A stretch of 64,000 nt of DNA from Nereocystis luetkeana (Eukaryota; Sar; Phaeophyceae; Laminariales; Laminariaceae). A model generated the notes under the pieces. The model was not told the DNA's origin. It did no database searches and saw nothing but the letters and a program-made list of their open reading frames with translations. Positions 1-11,752 of the stretch are shown piece by piece. The stretch covers positions 7,022,270 through 7,086,269 of the forward strand of contig JARUPZ010000016.1 of NCBI GenBank assembly GCA_031213475.1. Reading direction: 5' to 3'. Made by a program: the position numbers and the translations under genes. Each line of letters begins with the position of its first letter. The first letter of the stretch is position 1.

Positions 1-480
1 AACAGTCGGCGGCCCAACGAACGGCTTCGAGTCACAGGCGGTTGCCATCGGCCCGGATATGGGGGATCCGGGCGAAGTCGATGCTCGGGAAGAGCCGTCG
101 AATCTCGCGGCGAGCCGCATGGCCACCCTTCATGGCCCGCCAGATCGCGCTCTCGACAACCGCGTTCTGTTGCGACTTGCCCGAGGCCATGCACTTGCGT
201 CTGACCCCAGCAGCGTCGCAGAGCTCGACGAAGCTGCCGCCGGTGAACCCCTACCGTCGACCGTGCGAACGCAGAGTGGTCGTCCCATGGCGTTGGTGTC
301 GGCGGGGAACTTCTGGACGTACGCGGTGGCTCCGACTCGTTTCTCATCCCGTACGGCTGCATCCACCGCGACGCGCTGTCGGCGAACATGATCAGGTAAT
401 GGGACCCGCCCATGAACGCCTCGTAGGGGCCGGCCAGGTTGATATGCACCGTCTCCATAGGCCTCCCCGCGTCCGATATC
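1..480 (-). pseudogene. copia integrase core, frameshifted
   Basis: Minus-strand translation gives pieces of an rve integrase core spread over more than one frame. First comes a segment with GGSHYLIMFADSASRW (first catalytic Asp region). Then comes YVQKFPADTNAM with VRT-DG (second Asp region). Last is FVELCDAAGVRRKCMASG followed by QNAVVESAIWRAMK, which holds the catalytic Glu. At least two frameshifts (near 330 and 257) separate these pieces. The enzyme joins retrotransposon cDNA to host DNA. The sequence continues out of the window at base 1. Confidence 0.8.
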
Positions 481-1542
481 GTCTTCCGCGGCACCCCCGC
501 CCGCACGTCCTTCGCCTCCAAACATCCACCACACGGCTGCAGCACCCCCGTCAGGGCGAAACCGTGCTGTCCAGCTGTTTCCCTCAACAGACGTTTGTTT
601 ACGTGGCCGGAGGAGACGTGAAGGATAATATCAATAAACCTGTCACGTTTCCCAACAGTAGGTGGGCGCCTACCCGGAGCAAGAACAGGTGACGCAGTCA
701 TGCCTGCGTGCCTAACTTCAGGGTCTGTCCGATCCGACTCTGTAAGGGCTTGAGCTGCCGTAGCATGAAGGGGAGTGGGAAAAAAATCGGTAGACACGGT
801 GCCATCCTGACCGTCCATGCGCCGGATATCGGTGAACACGCCCATGTCTGTCTCCTGCGTCCCGGGGGCGGCTACCAGAGGTCTAATCCTCACCACTACA
901 TCCCCTACCCCTACTGCCGGTCCTACATCTGCTTCACTTGGAGCCGGCGGGGGGAACAAGAAGTCACAGGCACTACATCGCTGTCGGTGGGCTGGAAACT
1001 TGAATCCTGAGGTAATACGCCGTTAAAGGCGGGCGGGAAACATCATCCGCAGTCACTACCCCTTCTACGTTATGGTGAGAAAGGGCGTGGAAGCCAGACG
1101 CCGAAGGCCCTGCTCTAGCTAGGTTATAGAGGGGAGGGGGGGATAAGTGAAGCACTAGACACTGATGTATGGCCGGGATTACCAAGCGGGGGGGTTGGAA
1201 CACCAGACATGGCAGCTACAGTAGCAAGTCCTGCAGTGGGGGTCGGGTCTGTCGGGTCCATGCGAGTCGGATGCAAACAAGATCCGATCGAATCACGGGT
1301 GAAGGCCAGACGGTTATTGAACAAGTGCACACCGTCCTTGTCCATGGTATTTATTTTGGCCCTTGGGCCTGTTGGAAGGAAAATAGGTTGAACCCGATAC
1401 CCTCTGTCACATATTCTCCCGTCAACTTTACGTGAACGTCTGTCTTCGTGTGCATCTTCAGGTTGAGGCTACCTACTCCTGTCACCATCACGTCTTTCCC
1501 ATCACCAGCCAGAACCTTCTTCTTCCCAGAGGGAATTTCTAC

Positions 1543-2109
1543 CTAGTCGTACACGAATCGAGGGTCACTGATAATGTGGTCAGTGGCCCCACTATCGGAA
1601 ATACATATCTCACTATCGGGCGGATCTCTGTCACGCCCCCCAACAGTCTTAGCACCAGTCTGGCCTGCAGGCGCCAGCCCAGCTACTCCTACGCTACCAA
1701 CACTCGAGTACGACTCGTCTTGGGGCACTGAATGTGCCATCAGAATATGAAGGGCGCTCCGGGAAGATGTAGATGCTCCGGGAGGAGGGGCAGAGGAAGA
1801 GGGCGGGACATGGCTGGGAGGGTGCTGAAAGGTGCTGTGGCGGTGGCTGGTACAGCTGCGGAGACGGTGCCTGGCTATGCTGCAGAGGCGGTGGCTGGTA
1901 CTGCTGCGGTTGCTCTTCCTCGTAGTAGTGCCCGTGATCGTCGTCGTAATAGCTGCCGTCCCCGGCAACGGTGGCAGCATCAGGACCATGAGCATACGGG
2001 GTGTCGTTGTAGGCGGTGACGACGATGGCGGTGGTGGCAGCGGCGGCGATATTTGCTTAACCGTACAAGTGCGGCCACGACTGCTGCCGATTTCTGGGGT
2101 CAGCCCCAT
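1543..2109 (-). pseudogene. copia aspartic protease region
   Basis: A 188-codon open stretch ends with DSGATDHIISD, the D-S/T-G retropepsin signature in the form typical of Ty1/copia polyproteins (DSGATDHI). The part before it is Pro/Ser/Thr-rich linker. A stop follows at 'FVYD', although downstream sequence in the same direction (to about 1130) still reads as post-protease polyprotein (VTGVGSLNLKM-like). The stop therefore interrupts what was a continuous Gag-Pol reading. The protease would cleave the retrotransposon polyprotein inside virus-like particles. Confidence 0.75.
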
Positions 2110-2130
2110 GCACCGGCAGCTGATTCCCGG

Positions 2131-3569
2131 TTAGACGGGGGTACCGGGAATAGTCGTAGCCGCCGGGGGGGGCGGGGTACGAAGGTAAACCTCTCCCCCT
2201 ACTCCCAACTGCTTGCGCGCCCCTGCCACCGGGTCCTCTGCTTCTAGTCCCCCACTGCTGTGGCGCTCCGCTCCTACCGCGACCTCCCCGATCGTTGGTG
2301 TACTGATGCTGCTGTTGGTGTTGTTGTAGCTACTGCTGTGGCTGTTGCTGCAGCTGCTGCTGCTGCTGCTGCTGCTGCGCCTGCTGCGGTTGCTGCTGGT
2401 CCGGCTGCTGATTCTGCTGGTGCTGCTGCTGGTGCTGCTGGTGCTGTTGCTGCTGTTGCTGCTAGTTCGGCTGCTGATGCTGCAGTTGATGCTACTGCTG
2501 GTGCTGATGTTGTCCACCTCTGTTATCGTTCCTCCTGTTCTTCCCGTGTCCGCCACGTCCACTTATCCCACCATATTGAACACCCTTATAGCCCCGAACC
2601 GCTTTGGCAACCACGAGGGCGTGTCCCGTCCCGTTCCTGAGCTCCTGCTCCCTCGATATCTCACGCGCTGAGCACCACATCTTTAAGGACTTGTTATGTC
2701 AACTCTGCGTTCGTGAGCAAAATGCTCTTTTGCACCCCGAAAGCAGGGGACAGGTTACGCGCACAACGATGGTTAGCGTCGACATCGAGAAAAATCACTA
2801 CATGAGCACTAAGCCTTCTCCTGAGCACACATCCCCCCGACAAGTACTCATTGGGGGTTCCCCATCTTGCATGCGAAAACTATACCATGCCTGTGTCAGC
2901 CTGGCCTTGCCTGCGGCTGCCTGAGGCTGGTACTGCCTCTTAAAAGCAGATCACGCCTCACTAGGACTAACTGCTGCAGCTACCAGAGGGGCAACTGCGG
3001 GGCATGTGGTCTGACGAAGAAGAAGGCCCCAAACCCTGCTTGCCTTTTCCACCATCTCTCCCCCAAACTCTGCAATCAACGCCTCTCGACTCGATTCTTT
3101 CAGACCTACTCTAGTAGGTGTTGCAGTCTCCACTGGTTCTAGGCAGTCCATCTCCCAAAACTGAGCATTCGTTTGATTCTCAAACCGTATTACTTTTTGC
3201 TGTCTCTCTCCTCCCTGCTTGAAACAACCGTAAAAATCTGCGGGCCTTATGGGGCTACTAGTATGGTCGGTATGAAACGTGCCTGCCTGTCTGGTAGAAC
3301 TGACTTGGTACGGGAGGGGTGCTATCGGGACCTGCAGTGAGTGGGCTTGGCGTGGGCTCTTGCTGCTCCTAGGCTCCTTGCCCTCGGCTTGCGCACCCTC
3401 CTTCCTGCCTACTTCCTCTTCTGCGGAGGAAGCGGTCGCATGCTCATTTTGCCGCTGCGAGCTATTGTTCTACGTGTTCCTGTACGGCTTCACGCTTTGC
3501 CTTCATGACGAGGTCATCGATCGCTTGTCGATCTTCCACAGACAGCGTCGAAAACGAGGACAAATTCAT
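2131..3569 (-). pseudogene. copia Gag, broken
   Basis: The ATG at 3569 opens a 35-codon stretch (MNLSSFSTLSVEDRQAID...) that ends at a TAG near 3462. Further gag-like stretches follow at 3151-2951 and 2680-2492; the latter ends in a Gly/Arg/Asn-rich run and then a polyglutamine tract. Basic Gly/Arg-rich tails are common in copia capsid proteins. I see no clear CCHC knuckle. Several stops and frame changes show that the capsid gene is dead. The start was chosen because it is the first ATG of a frame leading toward the protease on the same strand. Confidence 0.55.
2335..2515. repeat. (CTG/CAG)n-rich tract
   Basis: Impure CTG triplets on the plus strand (CAG on minus). In the gag direction this encodes a glutamine-rich run. 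Alanine-, leucine- and serine-rich open frames over the same bases are by-products of the triplet. Confidence 0.85.
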
Positions 3570-4857
3570 GGCACACTCTGCGCCCGAGCAACCGTGACTG
3601 ATATGTCAACACTAGCGTACGGGGACAACTCGTGCGCCGGGTGGTGCACCGCTCGGCCTTGCCATGAGGCGCGGGAGATAAATAAGAGATAGTGTTGCGA
3701 AGTCTCAATGAACGTTTCGAGGTCAAGGGGTCTCTCATCCCTTTTCCCCGTGACCCTGGAAAATCATCTAAATACTTTTTATGTAACCCATTCGGGAAAA
3801 CACAAAACCCACCGCACATTTCCGTCAGTCAATTTGCCGTTTCGCAAGTCACACCATCATCAGCTCAATCAGTCAGAGTACGGTACGAGCAAATCTCACA
3901 GGTGGGGGGGTGGAATGCGATATAGCTCCTCGGTCCATGGTGCCCAGCACCATGATTTCGGTGCTGGGTTCAATTTCCGGGCTGCAACGCTTTTTTCTTT
4001 TCTTGCATTCGACGATTTTTGACCCTTCGACGATTTCTAGCCGTTTACCGTTCGTGCTTCGCGCTCACGGCCTCCGGCGGCTCCTGCGGAAGGCGATGTT
4101 TATTCACCTTGTAGGTGGGAGCAGGGTGCCCAATAGGATCACATCTGGGTGGGATTAGGTCCTGGTGACATCAGGAGAGCCAAGCAGGGGCCTGTTTTGT
4201 TTTCCCGCGTTTCATCGAGAATATCCCCAGAAACTTAATAATCTACAACTAACTCTACTGGCGAGGACAGGATAATATGCGCAGAAAAGGTACAGACTTT
4301 CCCGCCTACCCTAGCCGGTAGGCTACAGGCTTAGGATTTTTCTGCATGATCATTTCACTCCCAGGGATGGGCGCCGGGCCGAGAGCGCACTCGGCGCGGG
4401 GTTTATACCGGGCGAAGATTTGGCTCCGGAGCAAAAGACCTCATCCAATCCAACACTTACATTGAGCGACCGTGGCAGCGTAAAACACTACGGTAGGATG
4501 TTTTTGTCTCCCTTGGACTCACCTTTTCGGCGAAAGAAACGGGTTAAGCATCCTATTGCACGTCGATTTACATCGATGTTTGTCAACTCGTCCACGCGAA
4601 TTTCGGCGACGGAAGAAAAGCAAGGGAAATATCCTCGGGACGTGCTTAAACACAAGTACGATATTGTTGGCCCTGTGCTCTCAGCGCTCCTCAGCGTTTT
4701 TGCGGGCGTTTTTTTGCGTTGTTCGTGCTAGAGCGATATTAGGTTCCCATCACGGGACGAAACTGCCTCATCGTGATCTCCGACCCCGACTGTGTCGGGG
4801 ACGGCCTCGGGCGTGCTTGCACCGTGCCCTGGCTGCCGGCTGGCCGGGTGTGAATAT
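3570..4857. other. Spacer upstream of copia gag; no gene seen
   Basis: This should hold the 5' LTR and leader of the copia element, but I found no terminal TG...CA repeat pair. Short overlapping frames are unrecognised. Confidence 0.4.
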
Positions 4858-5270
4858 GTCAGCTGTGAGTTGGACCAGTTGAGTGGTCGATACTTGATTT
4901 ATAACAGTCTCGTGGCCAGAAGAGTTGGGTTGACGGTCTACCTTTGCCCCGTCAGGCCTACGTTTGGCCCGTCAAATCCTCTTCTAATGTATAACAGTTC
5001 TCACCATTGGGATGTCCTTGACAGCTGTGGCCGGATGTGCTGTGCTCGTTTCTTACAGAAAGTTTTTATAAAAACGTCAGCTGTGAGTTGGACTATTAAT
5101 AGTTGAGTGGGCCATACTCAACTTATCACAGTCTCGTGGCCAAAGATTTTGGTTGACGGCCTACCTTTGCCCCGTCAGGCCTGCCTTTAGCCTGTCGAGT
5201 CTTCTTCTTAAACAAGATAATTTTGAGCATTGGGATGTCCTTGACGGCTTCAATGGGAAGTCCTTGATGG
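4858..5270. repeat. Diverged tandem duplication, period about 218 bp
   Basis: Two copies start with GTCAGCTGTGAGTTGGAC at 4858 and 5076. They continue collinearly through CAGTCTCGTGGCCA, CTACCTTTGCCCCGTCAGGC and TTGGGATGTCCTTGAC. The second copy carries TATTAATA where the first has CA. Further short pieces with the CCGTCAA/TTGACGG theme follow to about 5300. Confidence 0.85.
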
Positions 5271-5299
5271 CTGCCCGTCAAGGGGTAAATGTGCCGTCA

Positions 5300-6778
5300 A
5301 CCGACATCTATGCTCGCTCGTGACGGTAAAAATATTATGTTTTCGATGCCAGCACCCAGATTGGACCTCTTCTCCTTCGGCCGAAACGGGAGAGGCCGCA
5401 TCCTTCGCGGCTTTTGGCAGCTAATGGCGGCAAGAATGTGGGGAATATGGGCTGGGGTGGCGGGTGGCATGCTCGGCCGTTGCTTGTGCGTTGAGGGTTG
5501 GGCGTTCCAGAAACGAGTGTCGAAATTCCGCTTCGGGCGATTTTACGAGTGAAAGCACAAGTTTTGCGCACAACTGTAAATATTCGTTGGCTATAGCATA
5601 TGGTCGCGAAACTAGCGTCGCGAGCCTCTTCGGCTGCTGTGAACGCCGGGCGATCAGACTCCGTAAGGCAGAGAGGACGGGGTCGTTGGTGTCGACCGAA
5701 TCGGATGAGCCTACGCCACGGCAGGGGCGGTACGGTGGTGGAGGTACAAACGGTGTCTACGAAAAACTGTTTGTACACACAGCACTGGCAGACGTGTCAC
5801 CTGCATTGTGGAGTTTTGGTTGTGTTGTGAAGGAGTTTTATTTTAATGTAATTGCCTAGAAAAGGAGGAGAAGTTATGAACGAGTACATGTATGCATGTA
5901 TGTGCCCGTTACGCTCACCCTGTAACACGTTTCGTTGCTGACCCTCGAGGGTATGATTGTGCCTTTCCTCGTCATGCCTACTGCTGTAGAGACGAATGGA
6001 GTATGCACTCGGTGAGACTCTAACCCTCAACTTGACTTTTTGGTAGGGAGTTACAAAGTAACTCCGTCGGGGGCGCCATTTTACCTTCCCTCGTCGTGCC
6101 CCACGGTGCTTCCCTGCCTCGACTGCTGTGCCGAGAGCGGCCCCGGGCGTGCGTGATGTGCTGTGCTGCTGCTGTTGCTGCCTCTGCTCTGCTGCCGCTG
6201 CTGCTTCGTGGCGGCTTCGGGCGTGCATGATGTGCTACCGCGGCTGTTCCTGCCGCTGTTCTGCCGCTGATCTTGTGCTGCTGCTATGCACGTGCTGCTA
6301 CCGTGCTGTTCTGCTGCTGCCCTTGCTATGTCTGCGATATGCTTTTGCTGCTAACCCCGGTGAGATTGGTTATTATGTAAGTCACACCCTCTCGGCGATG
6401 TGCCTCCGCATCTTGAAGTTGAAAGACGGATTCATCTGCTTCGGAAGCTTTACGAGCACCGTCTCGCAATTGACACTTGTTTGGCGTTTCGGCGGAGGTC
6501 TCGTGCCAGCTTAGGTTTCGTACGACACATACCTGTACGCTTTGCCGCTGCTGCTTGCCGCTGCTGAATTTGCTGCGAACGTATTCGCCGGCGCTGCGCA
6601 CTGTCGATTAGCTCGACCGACAGCTGCTCAACAAACTGTTGTGTGGCTATCTGCACATGAAGCATACAGTGCGGACACCGAGCGTCTCGTAAGTGACACT
6701 CTTTTTAACAAAGTGCTGCTTGCTGCGGTTATGTGTTGTTGTGCCGGATGGCGCGAGACAATGGTCGTTTTTCCTGCG
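5300..6778. other. Spacer with CTG-rich patches; no gene supported
   Basis: The stretch holds a CTG/TGC-rich patch (6130-6350), whose Cys/Leu/Ala-rich frames are artefacts. It also holds a 50-bp match (5998-6045, minus) to the tRNA-like head of the repeat at 11041 (CTCACCGAGTGCATACTC). No protein family recognised. Confidence 0.5.
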
Positions 6779-6846
6779 TTTCCAGCGTTTTATTTCAATT
6801 AACTTAAAATTGTTTCCAGCGTTTTATTTCAATTAACTCAAAATTG
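6779..6846. repeat. 34-bp tandem duplication
   Basis: TTTCCAGCGTTTTATTTCAA starts at 6779 and again at 6813. Each copy continues to AAAATTG and they differ by one base (ACTTA versus ACTCA). Confidence 0.9.
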
Positions 6847-7813
6847 TTTTTTAAAATGAATGCACTTGGCAGTGCTGTCGCACTAACAGCCTCGAGTTGC
6901 AAACCGGTACGCGTTCAGCCATTACGAGCATGCGCGGAGCCGCCAGCGGGCGTCAGCCCGCCGCGACGAAGCCCCCCTTGTACAGTAGTAAAACAATACA
7001 GGTACACGCCACTAGAGATTCGAAGCCCGGCGTAAAACTCCAGTAACAATGACAACCTGCCACTGTTCCATCCATACAGGCTAGTTCAACAAGCAACACT
7101 CCTCAAATTGCGTCCGCGATGAATGTTGCACTGTAGCTACCACTGGAATGTCACATACATACAAGGTACTTCGTATGTGGTATCATACTGACCGATCAGC
7201 AGAAGACAGCTCACAGAGTAGCATTGCTCTCCTCTGTGGGCCAGTCGAGATAGGTCAGATAATCGCGAGTGATATCGCCGGGAAGAGAATAGTCCAAGGG
7301 CTGACTCGCTGACGTCCCTGGGTGTGGGACCCAAGACCGTACCCACGTGCGTGCCGTGTGCGCAGAGCCCTCGAGCCTCAAAAATGGCAGAAATCATGGG
7401 GGCGGTGCATGGATCGATACGGATATTCAGTCGCAGACCAACTTCCGCGTCAAGACATAACAACCACGCGCAAGCGGGGAAGGACGTACGGGAAATATAT
7501 ATTGATATTTGGGGTTTGGGAAGGCATCACGGCATCGGAAGCCCTTTCTCGGCCAGTAGACAGGTGCAAGAACGCCAACTAGGCGAACACATTGCGTAAA
7601 TTACCATTGACTGTCTTACACAAACGCCTGTCAAAACTCCGTTCGTGGCCCCCTTACCCCCCTGACACCATCCCCGCACACAAACACAACTTCGACTCTG
7701 ACGCCCGCGATTTAAAACCTTCAGAGCATACACCAAATGCATGCAATACCCCCAACACCACCGGTCCTCTTTCCGTGGTATTTCAGTGGTTCGAGGGGCA
7801 ACACGCGTGACTC
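6847..7813. other. Spacer 3' of the LNR gene; no gene supported
   Basis: Small overlapping frames on both strands (for example 7324-7599 +) match nothing I recognise. This is probably 3' flank and UTR of the minus-strand gene that starts at 9397. Confidence 0.4.
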
Positions 7814-9397
7814 CTACGTGGCGCCCTCTTCACTTTCTGCCCATCCGGGGTTTTTTCTGGCTGTCTCTATTTCCCACACCCTTTGGCCCGTTCGAAGCAC
7901 AACAGGAAACTCAGTAGGAGCATTGCTTGCCCTTTTTCTACGCTTGTGGCGAACGCAACCAACAGTGACAACCAAGAGCAAGCATCCCACAATGGAAGCG
8001 AATGTTATGCCAGCAGTTTTCCATCTCGAAAGAGAACTGCCGGTGGCAGTTGCAACATTCGCCGAAAGAGTGCAATCTTGAGCGGGGTCCAGGCAACTGT
8101 AACCGGTCTCTCCGCAGGGATAGCTATTGTCGGTGCAGGTGCACTCACAGCAGTCTCCCCCGTCCCAGCCACACACGGCAGTATTAGCCTCTGCGTTGCA
8201 TCGGCCGTCCGACACGTTTGACTGGGGGTCCTGGCACCCGGAGTTGCCACTCGCCGAGGAGCTTTCTATTCCGCAATCCGCGGGGGCGTCAGGGTTCAGG
8301 CAATCAAACTCTTGGCACATTTGACCATCTCTATCCACGCATGTACACCGACAACAATCTCCCCCGTCCCAGCCACACGCGAGTGAATTGGTGTCCTCGT
8401 CACACATCCCGTTCCCGATAAAATCTGTTGACCCCTCGCAGTCGGGAAGAGGGAACATGGTCGGGCTTGGCGTAGGGACTGCATCGACCGATGCGCATTC
8501 TGCGGAAACGCTCGGGTCTATACAATCAAATCCATTCACACCGCAACGGTAGCCTGGGCCATCGTTGCCCGTGCTCTCAAAGACATCCACGCACGTGCAT
8601 ATACAGCAGTCGCCGCCGTCGTATCCACATTCCACGTTGTTGACGCTGCTGTCGCAGAACAGATCCTGAATAAAGTTAGCATTCCCTTCGCAGCTGGCGC
8701 CAATCACCTTACAGGCGGAAGTTACGTCCGGGTCTCTGCAATCAAAGCCCCCTCCATCTTCCCCGCATGGAAATTCTAGATCATCTACGCAAGTGCAAGA
8801 ACAGCAGTCTCCCCCGTCGTAGCCGCATTCGGCGTTGTTGTTAGTCTCGTTACAGAAACCGTCCTGGATGCGGGCAGAATCTCCTGAACATGCGGGATAA
8901 GTGGATGCCGACGTTTGGCTGCCTGTTGGGGTTGCCGTCGGGCTGCCTGTTGAGATGGTCGTCGGGCTGCAGTCAGCGGAAGCGTCTGGATCTTGACAAT
9001 CAAAAGCAGACCCCGTTGGGTTGCAAGGGGTACCATCAGCAAAACAGGTGCACTCACAGCAGTCTCCTCCGTCGAAACCGCAGGCGCCTATGTTGACGGA
9101 ATGATCGCAAACGCCATCCGCAATCGAACTGGTGTTCCCCTCGCAGCTGGTGCCGTAGTCAAAGGTGCTATAGCTGCTCTGGCTCCCACTTTGGCCGGAT
9201 ATGGAGATCAAGCAAAACACCATGAATCCTCCCACCCCACCTAACCACAGCCTATATATTTCAGCAGAAGTCCGAAGTCTTCTCCCAGCACGACCCGTTC
9301 CGAAATCGGCTGATCTGCAAATTAAGACCCGGAACAGGCACAGAGGTAATCGAATTTGCGAGAGAGACATCAAGTTATCGGTGCCCCAATGCTGCAC
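7814..9397 (-). CDS. LNR (Notch-like) repeat type I membrane protein
   Basis: A 527-residue open frame with no visible intron. A hydrophobic segment near residues 50-67 (WLGGVGGFMVFCLISISG) looks like a signal sequence or anchor; a start at Met10 or Met59 is also possible, so the N-terminus is uncertain. Five cysteine-rich repeats follow at about 85-143, 170-229, 236-301, 320-375 and 388-442. Each carries the LNR core C-G-[FYW]-D-G-G-D-C-C, then CTC and a DP-x-C tail. Ser/Thr/Pro linkers separate some repeats. A single transmembrane helix (461-481) is followed by HKRRKR stop-transfer residues and a tail of about 40 residues. LNR modules bind calcium and are disulphide-bonded, so the repeats should lie outside the cell. 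Ligand and function are unknown. A decayed copy of repeats 4-5 lies near 30.5-31.0 kb. Confidence 0.85.
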   Translation of the reverse strand: MQHWGTDNLMSLSQIRLPLCLFRVLICRSADFGTGRAGRRLRTSAEIYRLWLGGVGGFMVFCLISISGQSGSQSSYSTFDYGTSCEGNTSSIADGVCDHSVNIGACGFDGGDCCECTCFADGTPCNPTGSAFDCQDPDASADCSPTTISTGSPTATPTGSQTSASTYPACSGDSARIQDGFCNETNNNAECGYDGGDCCSCTCVDDLEFPCGEDGGGFDCRDPDVTSACKVIGASCEGNANFIQDLFCDSSVNNVECGYDGGDCCICTCVDVFESTGNDGPGYRCGVNGFDCIDPSVSAECASVDAVPTPSPTMFPLPDCEGSTDFIGNGMCDEDTNSLACGWDGGDCCRCTCVDRDGQMCQEFDCLNPDAPADCGIESSSASGNSGCQDPQSNVSDGRCNAEANTAVCGWDGGDCCECTCTDNSYPCGETGYSCLDPAQDCTLSANVATATGSSLSRWKTAGITFASIVGCLLLVVTVGCVRHKRRKRASNAPTEFPVVLRTGQRVWEIETARKNPGWAESEEGAT

Positions 9398-11040
9398 AAT
9401 TAACGGTGACCTTTTCTATCGCCGAGGTTATCAAAGTCAACACACGGGATTTGGGCAATGAGAGCTCACTCTACGTAAAGCACGAGTGCACGGGATTGCC
9501 AAAGTTGCACCATGTAGCAACAGCGGGCCTGAAGGAGGCATCATGCTGTGAAACGATACCATCGAGGATGTTGTTTGGTGCGGGGAATAGCCACCCGGCG
9601 CATCCCTTTGGGCGAACGATACTCATGCACCCTTGTACGGTGACCCCTGAACGATAAGGTACATAGACAACAATCGATCTATGGCCAACTTTTGAAAAAT
9701 CAGTCACTATCGGCGCTCTTGTCATATGTCTAAGATGCATACAGTATTTCGTTCACGATACAACTACAAGCCGTCCGGCGTAAGGGTTTAGTTTCGCGAG
9801 AAGCCTACGGCCGTGAAAGCGAATATCAAACGTGGCAATACTATCGTACACCATAAACAATTAGCGATCGCTACCACGCAGTAACTTTGTCGGAACCTTG
9901 TATGCTTGATTCTCGACGATGACATGCTGCCGCGAGCGCAAGGGTCGCCAGCACTTGTGAGCGAACGCATCGAGAAAAACGTTGCGTGATAGCGCCGTGA
10001 CTCATGTTGCTCTCTTCACATATATACAACCAGTATCGACCGCAGCATCTATCAATTTAATCTGTCTTGTTTCTCGACCTACCGTTCGCACACCTTGAAG
10101 CATGCTTCTTTTCAGACGCTACGATGGTAGTGCGGGAAAGTCACGACCCCGAAAGTTGGTTGGATTAATGTTCATGTCGTCGACTTCTTACACAAATGCA
10201 GCTGGCAAACCACCTGATACGAGCCCACACGCCACAAGCCACAAGCTTCAGACACGAAGAACCGGTCACGACGAAATATGAGTGGTAGCTGTACAAGTAC
10301 TGGCCTCTGTAGTGATGCGCTCGACAATCAACCGTAGCTGGTCCTTCTTTTATGGCTCCAAGCAGCATCAAGGAGCGAAGATCGCCCCTTGAACCCCCCC
10401 CCCCCCGCGTCGAACCAAAACCATGCACACCAGCCACAGCATTTCTAGACACGTCTTTGGTGCCAGTACTTCACAAGCGAGGGTATAGCTGAACCAGGAG
10501 TAGGCCATAAGTTTACGGGAGGGGGCTGGCGCTACGGGAGGGCGGGGGGGTGCCTTTATGTCCTCTTTTTCAGTCGACGAGAACCACTCGGTCGAGCGCC
10601 CATCTTGTTTCTTGGCATTTTTTAGTCATTGTAAGTTTTTTGTTTTAGCGATGTTCACCGACGAGGGATTGTTTGTTAATCTGCGAAAAAAAACTGAACT
10701 TGCGCCCATTTTGAGTGAGGTACAGAGCCACTCGTCCGAGTGACGCAATCGCGGTAGGGGAAATGGGTGTACCCCTCCAACCGTAGTACCAGTCAGGGGC
10801 ATGGCTAGGTGCAGGCCTAGGCGGGAAACATGGTGCTTTGTCCTTGCTCCACTGAAGGCCGGAGAACGTTGAATCACTGAGCGACTCGATCAACGCTGAC
10901 TGAGTGGCTCATTGGTTCAACCCTTGTCGGTTGATAAGTACCGAATCAGCGCCTGGTTTTTACCTTCATGTGGTCCCCAGCCCCCCCCCACAAGTCGTGC
11001 GTCCTTTTATCTGAAGTGGTTATCTCCCCTTCCAACCCTA
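9398..11040. other. Spacer upstream of the LNR gene; no gene supported
   Basis: This is the presumed promoter side of the minus-strand LNR gene. I see C-runs (10396-10406) and G-runs (10540-10549), but no recognisable protein or RNA gene. Short frames lack family motifs. Confidence 0.4.
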
Positions 11041-11345
11041 CATGCTTCTCGGTGGCTTAGTAGGTGGTCCGCGTGCCTACTAAGATTAATTTCGTGGGTT
11101 CAAGTATCACCGAGTGCATACTCGTAATGACTTTTTCTTGCATAACGAAAAATAGGATCAGCGGAAAGCGCGAAAGCGTGAGTTAGCTACTTCGATGAAA
11201 ATCGACGAGCAGTGGGAATGCTGACCCCTATGCGCGACAAAGAACGAAGGTACGTACAGGGGGGGAGAAGGGACGACACCTGTGCCCACCGCTTGTCGAG
11301 AAGAAGACCGCTCAGGGTAAAACCCCCACGAATTAAGCTGCAGTG
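11041..11345 (+). mobile_element. tRNA-derived SINE-like repeat, copy 1
   Basis: The head has an exact Pol III box A (TGGCTTAGTAGG, 11053-11064) and a box-B-like GGTTCAAGTAT (11097-11107), 32 bases apart as in tRNA genes. ATCACCGAGTGC follows. The body (AGCGGAAAGCGCGAAAGCG, CGACGAGCAGTGGGAATG, CTATGCGCGACAAA, ACGACACCTGTG) recurs in reverse orientation at 16021-16316. A shared non-tRNA body behind a tRNA-like head is the structure of a SINE. The family name is unknown to me. Confidence 0.65.
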
Positions 11346-11520
11346 GAACTGATGATTGAAAAACAATACGCCAGGCTTGGGACGGTTTGGATAAACAGAT
11401 ACCTGGTAGTGCATTCAATGTCGTCAAGATCCGCATCCAGTCGGTTTTGAACGCAAGGGGTGGAAGTGTAAAGGAAATTCTCAGTCTGTAAAATTGAGTC
11501 TCTGTTGTGGTAATTGCTAA

Positions 11521-11745
<225 letters not shown>

Positions 11746-11752
<7 letters not shown>

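Larger units (their letters stand above)
1..3569 (-). mobile_element. Ty1/copia-like LTR retrotransposon, 5' half, degenerate
   Basis: On the minus strand the order is gag start (3569), glutamine-rich gag tail, retropepsin active site (about 1585) and integrase core (about 460 down to the window edge). Protease followed by integrase, with reverse transcriptase still to come, is the Ty1/copia order. RT and RNase H would lie before base 1. The gag frame has stops and the integrase needs at least two frame changes, so this copy is not functional. I could not define a long terminal repeat or a primer-binding site upstream of gag (above 3600). Seen: motifs and order. Inferred: one element. Confidence 0.8.

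Noticed and set aside
2260..2671. Alanine- and leucine-rich plus-strand frames
   Set aside because: By-products of a CTG-rich tract that belongs to the minus-strand gag.
6128..6514. Cys/Leu/Ala-rich 128-codon frame
   Set aside because: Composition follows TGC/CTG triplets; no domain, no splice evidence.
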